From: [Eubacterium] infirmum | GTDB lineage: Bacteria; Bacillota; Clostridia; Peptostreptococcales; Anaerovoracaceae | NCBI GenBank assembly: GCA_900450455.1 | Contig: UGGN01000001.1 | Coordinates: forward strand, 1,426,001-1,490,000 | Length of the DNA: 64,000 nucleotides | Reading direction: 5' to 3' | In this document: positions 26,013-36,123 of the stretch, one piece after another | How the letters are laid out: each line of letters starts with the position of its first letter | How positions within the stretch are numbered: the first letter of the stretch is position 1 | Notes under the pieces: generated by a model | The model's input: the letters and a program-made list of their open reading frames with translations, nothing else | The model's database searches: none | What the model was told of the DNA's origin: nothing | Translations under genes and position numbers: made by a program

Positions 26013-26420
26013 ATGAAGAATTTTCCTTTTCAGATGATTATGCTCGTTGTATTCATCGGTTTGATGTATTTTCTGCTAATCAAACCACAGAAGAAGAAAG
26101 AAAAAGAAATTAAGAGCATGAGAGATAGCATCAGCGTAGGCGATGAGATTGTTACAATTGGAGGTATCTGCGGTAAGGTTGTTAAGACCAAGGAAGACAC
26201 AATTGTAATCCAGGTTGGAGCAGATAAAGTTAAATTTGAGATGAAGCGTTGGTCGGTTTCAACAATTGAAAGCAAGAAGGGTGATGCTAAGGTTAAGGAT
26301 GCTGATACTGAAGAAGCACCAAGGAAACCGAAGCGCCTTGTTAAGAAGAGCATAGACGAAGCTGATGAAGCACCTGTTTCGGTTAACGATGGTGACGAAG
26401 TAGTTAAGGACGAAGAATAA
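26013..26420 (+). CDS. yajC: Preprotein translocase subunit YajC
   Basis: 135 residues. One N-terminal membrane helix (FPFQMIMLVVFIGLMYFLLI) followed by KPQKKKEKE and the conserved cytoplasmic domain (ISVGDEIVTIGGICGKVV). YajC associates with SecDF in the Sec holotranslocon. The last ~40 residues are a charged, probably disordered tail that goes beyond the usual ~100 residues. TTAGGAGG precedes the ATG. A terminator and a new promoter separate it from secDF, so the two partners are adjacent but separately transcribed. Confidence 0.93.
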   Translation: MKNFPFQMIMLVVFIGLMYFLLIKPQKKKEKEIKSMRDSISVGDEIVTIGGICGKVVKTKEDTIVIQVGADKVKFEMKRWSVSTIESKKGDAKVKDADTEEAPRKPKRLVKKSIDEADEAPVSVNDGDEVVKDEE

Positions 26421-26444
26421 AATAATAATTGTTAAAAGTAAACT

Positions 26445-26479
26445 AAAGAACTTTGCATAGAGCAGAGTTCTTTTTTTGT
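26445..26479 (+). terminator. Terminator after yajC
   Basis: AAAGAACTTTGC pairs with GCAGAGTTCTTT (one G-T pair) around ATAGA, followed by a run of T residues. Confidence 0.85.
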
Positions 26480-26521
26480 TTAAAAATCGGCTATAAATCA
26501 GTGTTTATCTGTATTTTTTTA

Positions 26522-26550
26522 TTGAAGAAATCGTGAAAAAGTAGTATGAT
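26522..26550 (+). promoter_or_regulatory. Probable promoter of secDF
   Basis: TTGAAG (26522-26527), 17-base spacer, TATGAT (26545-26550), about 60 bases before the secDF ATG. Confidence 0.5.
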
Positions 26551-26609
26551 AGTAAATAGAATGCCATATTTGTATACATTTATTTTTAGTTATATCTACG
26601 GAGGAAAAA

Positions 26610-28832
26610 ATGAGCTCTAGATTAAGAAAAATTTTATCGCTTTTAATCATCTTAACAGTCATTGTAGGATGGTATGTAACTATCTTTGGTATAGGGAAGA
26701 TTCACTCAATCAAGGATATTATGAAGTTCGGTTTGGACATCAACGGCGGCGTATATGTCGTAATGGAGGCTAAGACCAATCAGGATGGTGAAGAACTTGC
26801 TAAGACTATGGATCAAACCAGACAGGTTTTAAACAAACGTGTTAACGAGATGGGTACATCCGAAGCTACGGTTTCCTTAGAAGGAAAGAAAAGAATTCGT
26901 GTTGAATTGCCGGGCGTTGAAAATGCTGACGAAGCCATTCAAAAAATCGGACAAACAGCTAAACTAAGCTTCTTACTTTCGGATGGAACCAAGGTTCTTG
27001 ATGGTAAGGACGTGAAAAATGCAAGCATAGATACTGACAGTGAACACGGTGGATATAAGATTAAGCTTGAATTTACAGCAGATGGAACAAAGAAGTTTAC
27101 TGCAGCTACATCTAAGGCAGCATCAGGCAGCGTCAAGTCGTCTAATAAGGATGTCCAAAATAATGCAATAATGATTGTCCTTGATAAAGAGGTGATTTCA
27201 TCTCCTACAGTTGAAAATACAATCAATTCAAGTACGTGTGAGATTACAAGAAAGGGTGGTTTCGATAGGGAAGAGGCATCAAATCTCGCAGCTCTTATAA
27301 GAGGTGGTGCACTGCCGGTAGAACTTAAGGAGGTAACTTCATCAGTACAGACAGCTACTATCGGTGAAAACGCTCTTAAGATGAGTATAATAGCCGGTGC
27401 GATAGGTCTTCTGTGCGTATTCATACTGATGATTCTAATGTACAACGTACTGGGTCTTATGGCAGATATCGCTCTACTGCTTTATGTACTCTTAGAGCTT
27501 TGGGCTATCTCTGCAATGGGAATAGTCTTAACCTTGCCGGGTATTGCTGCGATTATCCTATCAATAGGTATGGCCGTAGACGCTAACGTCATAATATTCT
27601 CACGTATAAAAGAGGAGATTTCAAATGGTAAAACGATTAGAGTTGCTGTTTCAGAAGGTTTCAGACATGCGGTTGTAACCGTATTAGATGCTCAAATTAC
27701 AACACTTATTGCCTCTGTAGTTCTATATCAGATCGGATCGACAACTGTTAAGGGATTTGCTATAACTTTGATGCTCGGTATTATCGTAAGTATCTTCACA
27801 GCTGTAGTGATTTCACAGATATTAATCGGTCTAATCGCAAACAGTAGAAAGTTTGCTAAGAACAAGTATTTCGGAGTTAACGAAGATGGAACACCTAAGA
27901 ATCTAATCAAGAGAAGTTTTGGATTCATAAAGAAACGTAAGATATTCTACGGATTCAGCATTTGTGTAATAGTTTTAGGTATATCTGTAGGACTTATCAG
28001 AGGATACAACTACGGAATTGACTTTACAGGTGGAACGATGCTCCAGCTAAATATGGGTAAGACAGTAAATACTGCAGAACTCGCCGATACAATCAAGGAG
28101 TATAAACTCAATCCGTCAATCGTTCTGGCCGGCAAGAATCAGGATCAGGTTATCATTAAGACTATCAAGGCTCTAGATAACAAAAAGCGTGAAGAAGTAA
28201 TCAAAACCATAGGTAAAAAATATAAGATTACAGATAAGGACGTCCTTGCGTCTGAACAATTTGGACCAACAGTAGGTAAGGAGCTAAAGAGCAACGCAAT
28301 TAAGTCTGTTATCATAGCTTCAATAGGAATGCTGATATACATAATTTTCAGATTCAAATCGTGGAAATATGGTATATCTTCAGTAGCGGGACTGTTGCAC
28401 GACGTACTGGTTATATTGGCAATATATGGATTGTTTAATATTACAATCAATAATCCATTCATTGCCGGAATTCTAACAGTAGTCGGATATTCAATAAACG
28501 ATACAATCGTTATTTTTGACAGAATTAGAGAAAACAGATCTCTATACAAGAAAGAGCCGCTTGGCGAAACCATTGATAAGAGTATTAACCAAACACTAAA
28601 TCGTTCGCTCATGACATCGTTGACAACACTAATCTGTATGGTACCGCTTACGATTATGGTATCATCGTCAATCAGAGAGTTTGTAATTCCGCTTATGGTC
28701 GGTGTACTCGTAGGTACGTATTCATCGATATTCTTGTGTAGCCCGGTGCTATATGATTTGAGCAAAAACGATAATAAGTCAAAATATCAGCTAAGCAAAG
28801 AGCAAAAAGGGAAAAGAAAGGCATCAAAGTAA
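26610..28832 (+). CDS. secDF: Protein translocase SecDF, fused SecD-SecF
   Basis: 740 residues, a single-chain fusion. SecD part (~1-415): one membrane helix, FGLDINGGVYVVMEAKT, the extracytoplasmic P1-like region, and five more helices including the GMAVDANVIIFSRIKEE motif. SecF part (~430-740): one helix, YGIDFTGGTMLQL, and five helices with the GYSINDTIVIFDRIREN motif. The aspartates in these two helix motifs carry the proton flow that pulls exported proteins through SecYEG. The extracytoplasmic domain is compact compared with the E. coli proteins. It works with YajC, encoded just upstream. Confidence 0.96.
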   Translation: MSSRLRKILSLLIILTVIVGWYVTIFGIGKIHSIKDIMKFGLDINGGVYVVMEAKTNQDGEELAKTMDQTRQVLNKRVNEMGTSEATVSLEGKKRIRVELPGVENADEAIQKIGQTAKLSFLLSDGTKVLDGKDVKNASIDTDSEHGGYKIKLEFTADGTKKFTAATSKAASGSVKSSNKDVQNNAIMIVLDKEVISSPTVENTINSSTCEITRKGGFDREEASNLAALIRGGALPVELKEVTSSVQTATIGENALKMSIIAGAIGLLCVFILMILMYNVLGLMADIALLLYVLLELWAISAMGIVLTLPGIAAIILSIGMAVDANVIIFSRIKEEISNGKTIRVAVSEGFRHAVVTVLDAQITTLIASVVLYQIGSTTVKGFAITLMLGIIVSIFTAVVISQILIGLIANSRKFAKNKYFGVNEDGTPKNLIKRSFGFIKKRKIFYGFSICVIVLGISVGLIRGYNYGIDFTGGTMLQLNMGKTVNTAELADTIKEYKLNPSIVLAGKNQDQVIIKTIKALDNKKREEVIKTIGKKYKITDKDVLASEQFGPTVGKELKSNAIKSVIIASIGMLIYIIFRFKSWKYGISSVAGLLHDVLVILAIYGLFNITINNPFIAGILTVVGYSINDTIVIFDRIRENRSLYKKEPLGETIDKSINQTLNRSLMTSLTTLICMVPLTIMVSSSIREFVIPLMVGVLVGTYSSIFLCSPVLYDLSKNDNKSKYQLSKEQKGKRKASK

Positions 28833-28856
28833 CAAACTTTGATATGTAAGTAGCTA

Positions 28857-31058
28857 ATGGAAACTAAAGCGCAGTTTTTAGAAGAATTAAAAAAATATAA
28901 TGACAATTACAACCCGGAAGTAATAGGCGCTGCTTTTGATATGGCGCACAAGCTTCACGAGGGTCAGCTGCGCAAGAGTGGAGAACCTTACTTCATCCAT
29001 CCTATTGCTGTAGCGATAATACTTGCACAGCTGGGGATGGATGAAGCAACGATAGTCGGCGGCTTGCTTCACGATGTAGTAGAGGATACGGAATATACAC
29101 GTGAAATGCTTGTAAACGACTTTGGAGAAGAAGTTGCAGTATTGGTTGACGGAGTCACGAAGCTCGGTTCTATTAAATTCGACACAAAAGAAGAGGCACA
29201 GGCTGAAAACTTAAGAAAGATGTTCTTTGCTATGTCAAAGGATATTCGTGTATTAATTATCAAGTTGGCGGACAGGCTTCACAACATGCGTACAGCTGAA
29301 TACTGGAGTGAGAGCAAGCAGAAGGAAAAATCACGTGAAACCCTAGACATTTATGCACCTTTAGCTAGCAGGCTCGGTATTTTTACAGTCAAATTCGAAC
29401 TTGAGGATACAGCACTCAAGTATTTACATCCTCAGGAGTATGAGACACTTAAGAGAGAGGTAAGTGAGAAGAGAGAGCAGCGCGAGAAGGTTATAAATTC
29501 CGTTATCGAAAGGATAAGCGCAAACCTTGAGCAACTTAACTTGCACTTTGACATTTCCGGACGCTCCAAACATTTGTACAGCATTTATAAGAAAATGGTT
29601 CTCCAAAACAAGCAATTAGATGAAATTTTTGATCTTACTGCTGTAAGGGTTATCGTGGATTCCGTAAAGGATTGCTATGCTGTTTTGGGGCTTGTGCATA
29701 CGATGTGGAAACCTATTCCAAGGCGCTTTAAGGACTACATCGCTATGCCTAAGCCAAATATGTATCAGTCACTTCATACGACTGTTATAGGTGATAACGG
29801 TGAACCTTTTGAGATTCAGATAAGAACCTTTGAAATGCATAAAGTGGCAGAATATGGTATCGCAGCACACTGGAAGTATAAGGAAGGTAAGAGTGATTCT
29901 AAGCAGAATAACGAAGACCTGAAACTTGCTTGGCTAAGACAGACTTTAGAGTGGCAGCAGGAACTTAATGATCCTAAGGAGTTTATGGAAACTCTAAAGA
30001 TGGATTTGTTCTCAAGTCAGGTATTCGTATTTACGCCTAAGGGTGAGGTTATAGATCTTCCTGCAGGCTCGACACCTCTTGACTTTGCTTTTAAGATTCA
30101 TACTGATGTCGGATGCAAGTGTGTAGGAGCAAAGGTCAACGGTAAGATGGTAACAATTGACCATCAGCTAAACAATGGAGATATAGTAGAAATTGTCACC
30201 TCATCTAATTCAAGCGGTCCTAGTGTCGATTGGCTTAAGATTGCTAAAAGCTCAACTGCAAGAACAAAGATAAGACAATTCCTGCGTAAGGCAAATAAGC
30301 CTGAGGATATAGTGAAGGGCAAGGAAGCTCTCGACAGATACGTTAAAAAGAAGGGTTATGATCCTCATGAGGTCTGCAAGTCTGCATTCCTAAACAGAGC
30401 ACTTAAGGAAACAAGCATAGCATCTAATCTTGATGAGATGTATATACAAATTTCCAATAATCAGGTTTTGAGCAAGTTTGCAAGTTTTTTATTTAGATAC
30501 TACGATGAAGAACAGAAACTTGTAGCCCAAAGGGAAGAAGAGAAATTCAAGGCAATAATAGCTGATGAAAACAAAAAGGCTAGAGAAAAGCAGATTAAGA
30601 GAGATAACCCCGGCATAGTTGTAAAGGGCTCAGATAATCTTATGATTAGAATTGCAAGGTGCTGTAATCCGGTACCGGGAGATGAAATCGTTGGATTTAT
30701 AACAAAGGGAAGAGGTATTTCCGTTCATCGTAAGGATTGTTCAAATATGACATCGCTTCCGGAGAGTGAGCATGCCAGGTTTATCGAGGTAGAGTGGGAA
30801 GATCTTACTCTTGGAAAGTCCTACGATGCTGATATCTGCATGGTGACAATAGATAGGAAACACATGTTTTCAGATATATCCAGAGCATGTGAAGATATGG
30901 ATGTACATATCTCAGGTGTAAATGCTAAGAGCGGTAAGAATGATGAAGTAAACATCGTTCTTACCTTATCGATTTCAAGTACTCAGCAGATGCAGAAGGT
31001 ACTTAAAACTCTAAGAAACATCGAAGGCGTTAAGAATGTTTACAGAGCGAAGTCATAA
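28857..31058 (+). CDS. rel: Bifunctional (p)ppGpp synthetase/hydrolase Rel
   Basis: 733 residues, long RSH type. The HD hydrolase domain (~20-200) has LLHDVVEDTEYT, with the HDxxED motif intact, and KLADRLHNMRT. The synthetase domain (~230-340) carries RFKDYIAMPKPNMYQSLHTT; its R-F-K-D signature is that of bifunctional enzymes. TGS (~385-450, VFTPKGEVIDLPAGSTPLDFA), a zinc-finger/helical region (with IARCCNPVPGDEIVG) and a C-terminal ACT domain follow. It sets ppGpp level in response to amino-acid starvation sensed on the ribosome. The recJ and apt genes often found upstream in Firmicutes are absent. Confidence 0.97.
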   Translation: METKAQFLEELKKYNDNYNPEVIGAAFDMAHKLHEGQLRKSGEPYFIHPIAVAIILAQLGMDEATIVGGLLHDVVEDTEYTREMLVNDFGEEVAVLVDGVTKLGSIKFDTKEEAQAENLRKMFFAMSKDIRVLIIKLADRLHNMRTAEYWSESKQKEKSRETLDIYAPLASRLGIFTVKFELEDTALKYLHPQEYETLKREVSEKREQREKVINSVIERISANLEQLNLHFDISGRSKHLYSIYKKMVLQNKQLDEIFDLTAVRVIVDSVKDCYAVLGLVHTMWKPIPRRFKDYIAMPKPNMYQSLHTTVIGDNGEPFEIQIRTFEMHKVAEYGIAAHWKYKEGKSDSKQNNEDLKLAWLRQTLEWQQELNDPKEFMETLKMDLFSSQVFVFTPKGEVIDLPAGSTPLDFAFKIHTDVGCKCVGAKVNGKMVTIDHQLNNGDIVEIVTSSNSSGPSVDWLKIAKSSTARTKIRQFLRKANKPEDIVKGKEALDRYVKKKGYDPHEVCKSAFLNRALKETSIASNLDEMYIQISNNQVLSKFASFLFRYYDEEQKLVAQREEEKFKAIIADENKKAREKQIKRDNPGIVVKGSDNLMIRIARCCNPVPGDEIVGFITKGRGISVHRKDCSNMTSLPESEHARFIEVEWEDLTLGKSYDADICMVTIDRKHMFSDISRACEDMDVHISGVNAKSGKNDEVNIVLTLSISSTQQMQKVLKTLRNIEGVKNVYRAKS

Positions 31059-31099
31059 AACAAAGTAATTATAGTTTTTAATCAGTTAGGAAATATATT

Positions 31100-31723
31100 T
31101 TGAAAGTTAAACATTATTTCACAGGACCTTACGAGGTTAATGCATATATAGTATATGATGAGACAAAGAGCGCTTATATCGTTGATCCGGGTGGGTATAA
31201 ACCTGAGCTGAACAGCTTTATTGTGGAGAACGAATTGAATTTAGAATACATAGTTTTGACACATGGGCACGGCGACCATATAGGCGGCGTAGAGCAGCTC
31301 AAGGATCTTTATCCGCAGGTAAAGGTTGTTGCTCACAGAAATGAAAAAGAAATGCTGGAGAGCCCATATCAAAACACCTCTATTGAAATCTACGGTAGGC
31401 CTATTACAATCACCGCCGACATTTGGGTAGAAGATGGACAGGAGTTAAAGTGTGGAGATATGACCATGCACTTTATCTATACACCGGGACATACCAAGGG
31501 CGGAATGTGTATACTTTGTGGAAACATTTTATTCAGCGGAGATACGCTATTTCAGATGTCAATAGGAAGAACCGATTTTTACGGGGGAGACTTTGATGAG
31601 CTTATAAATTCAATCAAGACAAAACTTTTCGTGCTTCCTGATGACACAATTGTTTGCCCGGGGCATATGGGTGAGACAACTATATTAGCTGAAAAGAGGT
31701 ATAATCCTTTTGTACGCATTTAA
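31100..31723 (+). CDS. MBL-fold metallohydrolase, glyoxalase II-like (YqgX type)
   Basis: 207 residues. The metal-binding motif THGHGDHIGG (HxHxDH), then TPGHTKGGMC, SGDTLF and CPGHMGET supply all binuclear zinc ligands of a hydrolytic MBL enzyme. The length and the rel-MBL-hemZ-hisS order match the Firmicutes YqgX-like group, annotated as hydroxyacylglutathione hydrolase-like; the true thioester substrate is unknown. The start is TTG at 31100, with AGGA at 31088-31091 eight bases before it and the family N-terminus beginning exactly there. It overlaps hemZ by 14 bases. Confidence 0.88.
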   Translation: MKVKHYFTGPYEVNAYIVYDETKSAYIVDPGGYKPELNSFIVENELNLEYIVLTHGHGDHIGGVEQLKDLYPQVKVVAHRNEKEMLESPYQNTSIEIYGRPITITADIWVEDGQELKCGDMTMHFIYTPGHTKGGMCILCGNILFSGDTLFQMSIGRTDFYGGDFDELINSIKTKLFVLPDDTIVCPGHMGETTILAEKRYNPFVRI

Positions 31724-33092
31724 GGCATATAACTATCCCAAACCGGAACTTTTATATGAGCTGATAGATCAGTTTATAATGCCAAATCAGTACAAGCTTT
31801 ACGAGGAAGTTCTTGATGAGGATAAGGAGATTATTGACCTTAGAACTGTTTTGATGGGTGAATCAAAGGACTCTATCAAAAGAGAAATCTATCAAAAGTT
31901 ATCGGCTGCAACAGGATTAAAACCTGAGTGGGGTATACTTACCGGAATCAGGCCGGTCAAGCTTTGCGGTGAACTAATTGAGGCAGTCGGATTAGATGAA
32001 GCAAAAAAAGTATTAAAAAATGAATATCTCATAGACGATGGCAAGATAGACATGATTATCAAAATGTATGAGTATCAGATTGCATCTTTTGGCAAAGCTG
32101 CACCAAATTCTGTGGGTATGTATATCGGTATTCCGTTTTGTCCAACCAGATGTCTATATTGCTCTTTTATTTCAAGCCAGGCCGAAAATGAAAAAATCGA
32201 AGCATATGTGGATGCTTTGATTGATGAAATCAAAGCTATAGGTACAAGACTTGATAAATCGGAATTTCAAATTGAATCCTTATATATAGGTGGTGGAACA
32301 CCGACAACACTGAGTGAAAATCAGCTGAACAGACTGCTTAATGAGATAAATAGATATCTTGATATTGATAAAATTAAAGAATATACGATAGAGGCAGGGC
32401 GTCCGGATACGATTAACTTTGAGAAACTTAAGATAATCAAAACCCATGGATGTGAAAGAATAAGCATCAATCCTCAGTCTATGAAACCTGAGACTCTTGT
32501 GAAAATAGGACGTTCACACACACCGGTCGAAATTGAGAAGGCTTTTGAGCTTGCTCATCAGCTTGATTTTAACAGTATCAACGCTGATTTGATTGCAGGA
32601 CTTCCGGGCGAAAATTTATCTGATTTTAATGCTTCTTTATCAAAGATAATTGATTTAGGGGCTGATAATATTACTATTCATTCGCTGGCAGTAAAGCGAG
32701 CTTCAAGACTAAAGGATGAAGATCCTGCTTTTCACTATAAGCAGTCGAGTATTACGAATTCAATGACTGCAAAGGGTTTTAAAACGCTTTGTGACGAAGG
32801 TTTTGAACCATATTATTTGTATAGACAAAAGCATATGGCAGGTGCAGGTGAAAACATAGGATATTGTAAAGCCGGTAAAGCAGGTCTTTACAACATTAGA
32901 ATTATGGATGAGCATCAGAGTATTTTAGCTTTAGGTGCAGGAGCTATAAGTAAGAGATTTTATCCCGAGGAAAATAGACTCGAGAGAATCCCAAACGTAT
33001 CAAACATTGGACACTATATAAATAGATTAGATGAGATGATTGAAAGAAAGGACAAGATGTTTTTCAATCAGAAGGGAGAAGACATATGCTGA
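31710..33092 (+). CDS. hemZ: HemZ-type radical-SAM coproporphyrinogen dehydrogenase-like protein
   Basis: 460 residues. The radical-SAM motif GIPFCPTRCLYCSF holds three cysteines, followed by SLYIGGGTPTTLS, ERISINPQSMKPETL, LIAGLPGE and the HemN-type C-terminal KAGKAGLYNIRIM region. A ~150-residue N-terminal extension before the radical-SAM core is the mark of HemZ rather than HemN/HemW. It is expected to act on coproporphyrinogen or to handle heme-like tetrapyrroles; the activity of HemZ members is less certain than that of HemN. It starts with TTG inside the MBL gene (GAGG 10 bases upstream) and its stop overlaps the hisS start by 7 bases. Confidence 0.87.
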   Translation: MYAFKAYNYPKPELLYELIDQFIMPNQYKLYEEVLDEDKEIIDLRTVLMGESKDSIKREIYQKLSAATGLKPEWGILTGIRPVKLCGELIEAVGLDEAKKVLKNEYLIDDGKIDMIIKMYEYQIASFGKAAPNSVGMYIGIPFCPTRCLYCSFISSQAENEKIEAYVDALIDEIKAIGTRLDKSEFQIESLYIGGGTPTTLSENQLNRLLNEINRYLDIDKIKEYTIEAGRPDTINFEKLKIIKTHGCERISINPQSMKPETLVKIGRSHTPVEIEKAFELAHQLDFNSINADLIAGLPGENLSDFNASLSKIIDLGADNITIHSLAVKRASRLKDEDPAFHYKQSSITNSMTAKGFKTLCDEGFEPYYLYRQKHMAGAGENIGYCKAGKAGLYNIRIMDEHQSILALGAGAISKRFYPEENRLERIPNVSNIGHYINRLDEMIERKDKMFFNQKGEDIC

Positions 33093-34339
33093 CAAAGGCA
33101 CCTAGAGGAACAAAAGATATAATGCCCGATCAGATATATAAGTGGCATTTTATTGAGAACAAATTTGCAGCTATATGCAGAAAATATGGTTTTGAGGAGA
33201 TTAGGACTCCTATATTTGAACATACAGAACTTTTTCAAAGAGGTGTGGGCGATACTACCGATATTGTGCAAAAGGAGATGTATACCTTTGAAGACAACGG
33301 ACACAGAAGTATAACTCTAAAGCCGGAAGGAACATCATCAACTGTAAGAGCATTTCTTGAGAGTAAGCAATATGCTGAATCGCAACCGACAAAGTACTAT
33401 TACGAAACTCAATGTTTCAGATATGAGAAGCCACAGTCAGGTAGACTTAGAGAATTTCACCAGTTTGGAGTAGAAGTATTCGGAAGTAAGAGCATGCTGG
33501 CTGATGCTGAGGTAATAGCTCTTGCTAATGATTTTCTCACCGATATGGGAATAGAAGATATAGAACTTAGAATCAATAGCGTTGGATGTCCTAAATGCAG
33601 AGAAACATACCGCAAGGCACTTCAGGACTTCCTAAAGCCCAATTATGACAATCTATGTGAAACGTGCAAGGATAGATATGAAAGAAATCCTATGAGGATT
33701 CTCGATTGTAAGAATGAAAGCTGTCAGGAGATAGTCAAGAATGCACCTATGATGCTAGACTATCTATGCGATGATTGTAAGGAATCCTTTGAGCAGATTA
33801 AAAACTATCTTACTGCATCAGAGATTGAGTACACAGTTGACCCTAAGATTGTAAGAGGGCTTGACTACTATACAAAGACAGCTTTTGAGTTTGTGTCAAA
33901 TAATATTGGAGCACAGGGCACAGTGTGTGGTGGTGGAAGATATGATAACCTTATCAAGGAGGTCGGAGATATAGATGTACCTGGTGTTGGATTTGGACTA
34001 GGTATAGAAAGACTCATTCTGCTGTTAGATGCACTCAGTATCGAGATACCTAAGCCGTTAAACGATAAAGTTCTCATTGCTGTAATGGGTGAAAATGCAA
34101 AGCTGTTTGGTCTTAAGCTCCTAAGCGATTTGAGAAAAAATGGAATAAGTTCTCAGATGGATTTAATGGAGAGAAACATCAAAGGACAGTTTAAATTTGC
34201 TAATAAAATTAATGCGAAATATACCATTGTCATTGGTGATAACGAACTTGAAACGGAGACGGTATCAGTCAAAAACATGGCGGATTCAAGCCAGAAGCAA
34301 GTAAAATTTGATGATTTAGTAAAAGAGCTAAGTCACTAA
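33086..34339 (+). CDS. hisS: Histidyl-tRNA synthetase
   Basis: 417 residues, class II synthetase of normal length. The start KAPRGTKDIMPDQ, motif 1 region with FEEIRTPIFEHTELF, motif 2 (FRYEKPQSGRLREFHQ), the histidine-specific VRGLDYYTKTAFEF, and motif 3 (GFGLGIERLILLL) are all present, with a C-terminal anticodon-binding domain. It lies directly upstream of aspS, the common hisS-aspS pair of Firmicutes. No T-box leader is visible because the gene is inside an operon. Confidence 0.97.
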   Translation: MLTKAPRGTKDIMPDQIYKWHFIENKFAAICRKYGFEEIRTPIFEHTELFQRGVGDTTDIVQKEMYTFEDNGHRSITLKPEGTSSTVRAFLESKQYAESQPTKYYYETQCFRYEKPQSGRLREFHQFGVEVFGSKSMLADAEVIALANDFLTDMGIEDIELRINSVGCPKCRETYRKALQDFLKPNYDNLCETCKDRYERNPMRILDCKNESCQEIVKNAPMMLDYLCDDCKESFEQIKNYLTASEIEYTVDPKIVRGLDYYTKTAFEFVSNNIGAQGTVCGGGRYDNLIKEVGDIDVPGVGFGLGIERLILLLDALSIEIPKPLNDKVLIAVMGENAKLFGLKLLSDLRKNGISSQMDLMERNIKGQFKFANKINAKYTIVIGDNELETETVSVKNMADSSQKQVKFDDLVKELSH

Positions 34340-34348
34340 GGAGGAAGA

Positions 34349-36121
34349 ATGTCAAAGCTAATTAAAAGAACGCACTTTTGTGGGGTTCTAAATATTAATA
34401 ATATTGGAGAAGAGGTTTCATTAAACGGTTGGGTCGCTAAACAGAGAAGCCTGGGAAGTCTAATATTTGTTGACCTTAGAGATAAGACAGGCATAGTACA
34501 GATTGTCTTTGATGATTCAATTCCACAGGAAATATTTGATATAGCTGGTAGGCTAAGAAGTGAATTTGTTATAGGTATTACCGGTGTAGTTAGGGAGAGA
34601 AGTTCCAAGAATCCTGATCTTGCAACCGGTGAAATTGAGGTTGTGGCAAAGGAATTAGTCCTTTATTCAGAATCTGAAACACCACCAATATATGTCAAGG
34701 ATGATGATAATGTAGATTACAATCTCCGTATGAAGTATAGATATCTTGAGCTCAGAAAGAGTAAGATGCAGAGAATTCTCAAGATGCGCCATGACATAAC
34801 TAATGTTACAAGGCAGTACTTCTATGGTGAAGGATTTACAGAGGTAGAAACACCAAACTTAATTAAATCAACGCCTGAAGGTGCAAGAGACTATCTTGTT
34901 CCAAGCAGAGTTAATCCGGGAATGTTCTATGCGCTTCCACAGTCACCACAGTTGTTTAAGCAACTTCTAATGGTAAGCGGGCTGGATAGATACATTCAGA
35001 TTGCAAGATGCTTTAGAGATGAGGATTTAAGATCGGACAGACAGCCTGAATTTACACAGATAGATCTTGAAATGTCATTTGTTGAAATGGATGATGTTCT
35101 TGCTATTCAGGAGGGGTATCTAAAGAAACTTTTCCATGAAATCAAGAGTATTGACATAGAGCTTCCGCTTAGAAGAATGAGCTATGCAGATGCCATGGAG
35201 CGATTCGGTTCCGATAAACCGGATCTTCGATTTGGATTTGAGCTAAAAGATATCAGTGATTTAGTAAAGGACACTGATTTTCAGGTGTTTAGCAAGGCTC
35301 TCTCAAGTGGTGGAAGCGTTAGAGGTATCTGTATTGAAGATGCTTCAGATAAGTTCAGTCGTAAGGATATCGATAGGCTTACAGATAATGCAAAGCATTA
35401 CGGAGCCAAGGGGCTTGTATGGATTCGTATTGAGGAAAATGAAATCAAGTCATCTGTAAACAAGTTCTTTTCACAGGAGGAGCTGGCAGAAATTGCCAAG
35501 GTATTTGATGCCAAGGTAAATGATTTAATTTTAATAGCTGCAGACAGAAACAAAGTTGTCTTTGACACTCTAGGATTCCTTAGAAGACATGTAGCTGAGA
35601 TACTTGGACTTCTTGACGATAGTAAGTACGAGCTACTTTGGGTAACCGATTTCCCTATGTTCGAAAAGGATGATGAAACAGGAGCGCTTAAACCGATGCA
35701 CCATCCGTTTACGCATCCTAAGTCAGATGAAATTCCAATGCTTGATGAGGATCCATCAAAAGTTAATGCCTATGCTTATGACATAGTTATAAACGGATAT
35801 GAAGCAGGTGGCGGAAGCATTAGAATTCACGAGGCTGATCTCCAAAACAAGATGTTCAAAATACTAGGTTTAAGTGAAGAAGATTGTCAGCAAAAGTTCG
35901 GATTCCTAATGGATGCATTTAAGTATGGAGCACCACCTCACGGCGGAATCGCTTACGGTTTGGACAGGCTTGTAATGCTCTTGACAGAGGATCTTGATAT
36001 AAGGGATGTTGTGGCATTTCCAAAGAATCAAAAAGCACAGTGCTTACTTAGTGGAGCACCTGCTGAAGTGGATTCAGAGCAGCTAAAGGAGCTAAGCATA
36101 GCGACAGATATTGAAGAGTAG
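34349..36121 (+). CDS. aspS: Aspartyl-tRNA synthetase
   Basis: 590 residues, the long bacterial form with a GAD insert. N-terminal OB fold for the anticodon (LNGWVAKQRSLGSLIFVDLRD), motif 1 with FTEVETPNLIKSTPEGARDY, motif 2 (ARCFRDEDLRSDRQPEFTQ), the HHPFTHP segment after the insert, and motif 3 (GIAYGLDRLVMLL). AGGAGG just before the ATG. nadD follows 2 bases after the stop. Confidence 0.97.
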   Translation: MSKLIKRTHFCGVLNINNIGEEVSLNGWVAKQRSLGSLIFVDLRDKTGIVQIVFDDSIPQEIFDIAGRLRSEFVIGITGVVRERSSKNPDLATGEIEVVAKELVLYSESETPPIYVKDDDNVDYNLRMKYRYLELRKSKMQRILKMRHDITNVTRQYFYGEGFTEVETPNLIKSTPEGARDYLVPSRVNPGMFYALPQSPQLFKQLLMVSGLDRYIQIARCFRDEDLRSDRQPEFTQIDLEMSFVEMDDVLAIQEGYLKKLFHEIKSIDIELPLRRMSYADAMERFGSDKPDLRFGFELKDISDLVKDTDFQVFSKALSSGGSVRGICIEDASDKFSRKDIDRLTDNAKHYGAKGLVWIRIEENEIKSSVNKFFSQEELAEIAKVFDAKVNDLILIAADRNKVVFDTLGFLRRHVAEILGLLDDSKYELLWVTDFPMFEKDDETGALKPMHHPFTHPKSDEIPMLDEDPSKVNAYAYDIVINGYEAGGGSIRIHEADLQNKMFKILGLSEEDCQQKFGFLMDAFKYGAPPHGGIAYGLDRLVMLLTEDLDIRDVVAFPKNQKAQCLLSGAPAEVDSEQLKELSIATDIEE

Positions 36122-36123
36122 TA

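Noticed and set aside
28145-28765. A 206-codon open frame on the minus strand inside secDF
   Set aside because: It lies wholly within a well-conserved gene, has no ribosome-binding site, and its protein has no recognisable domain; it is a shadow of the secDF codon pattern.
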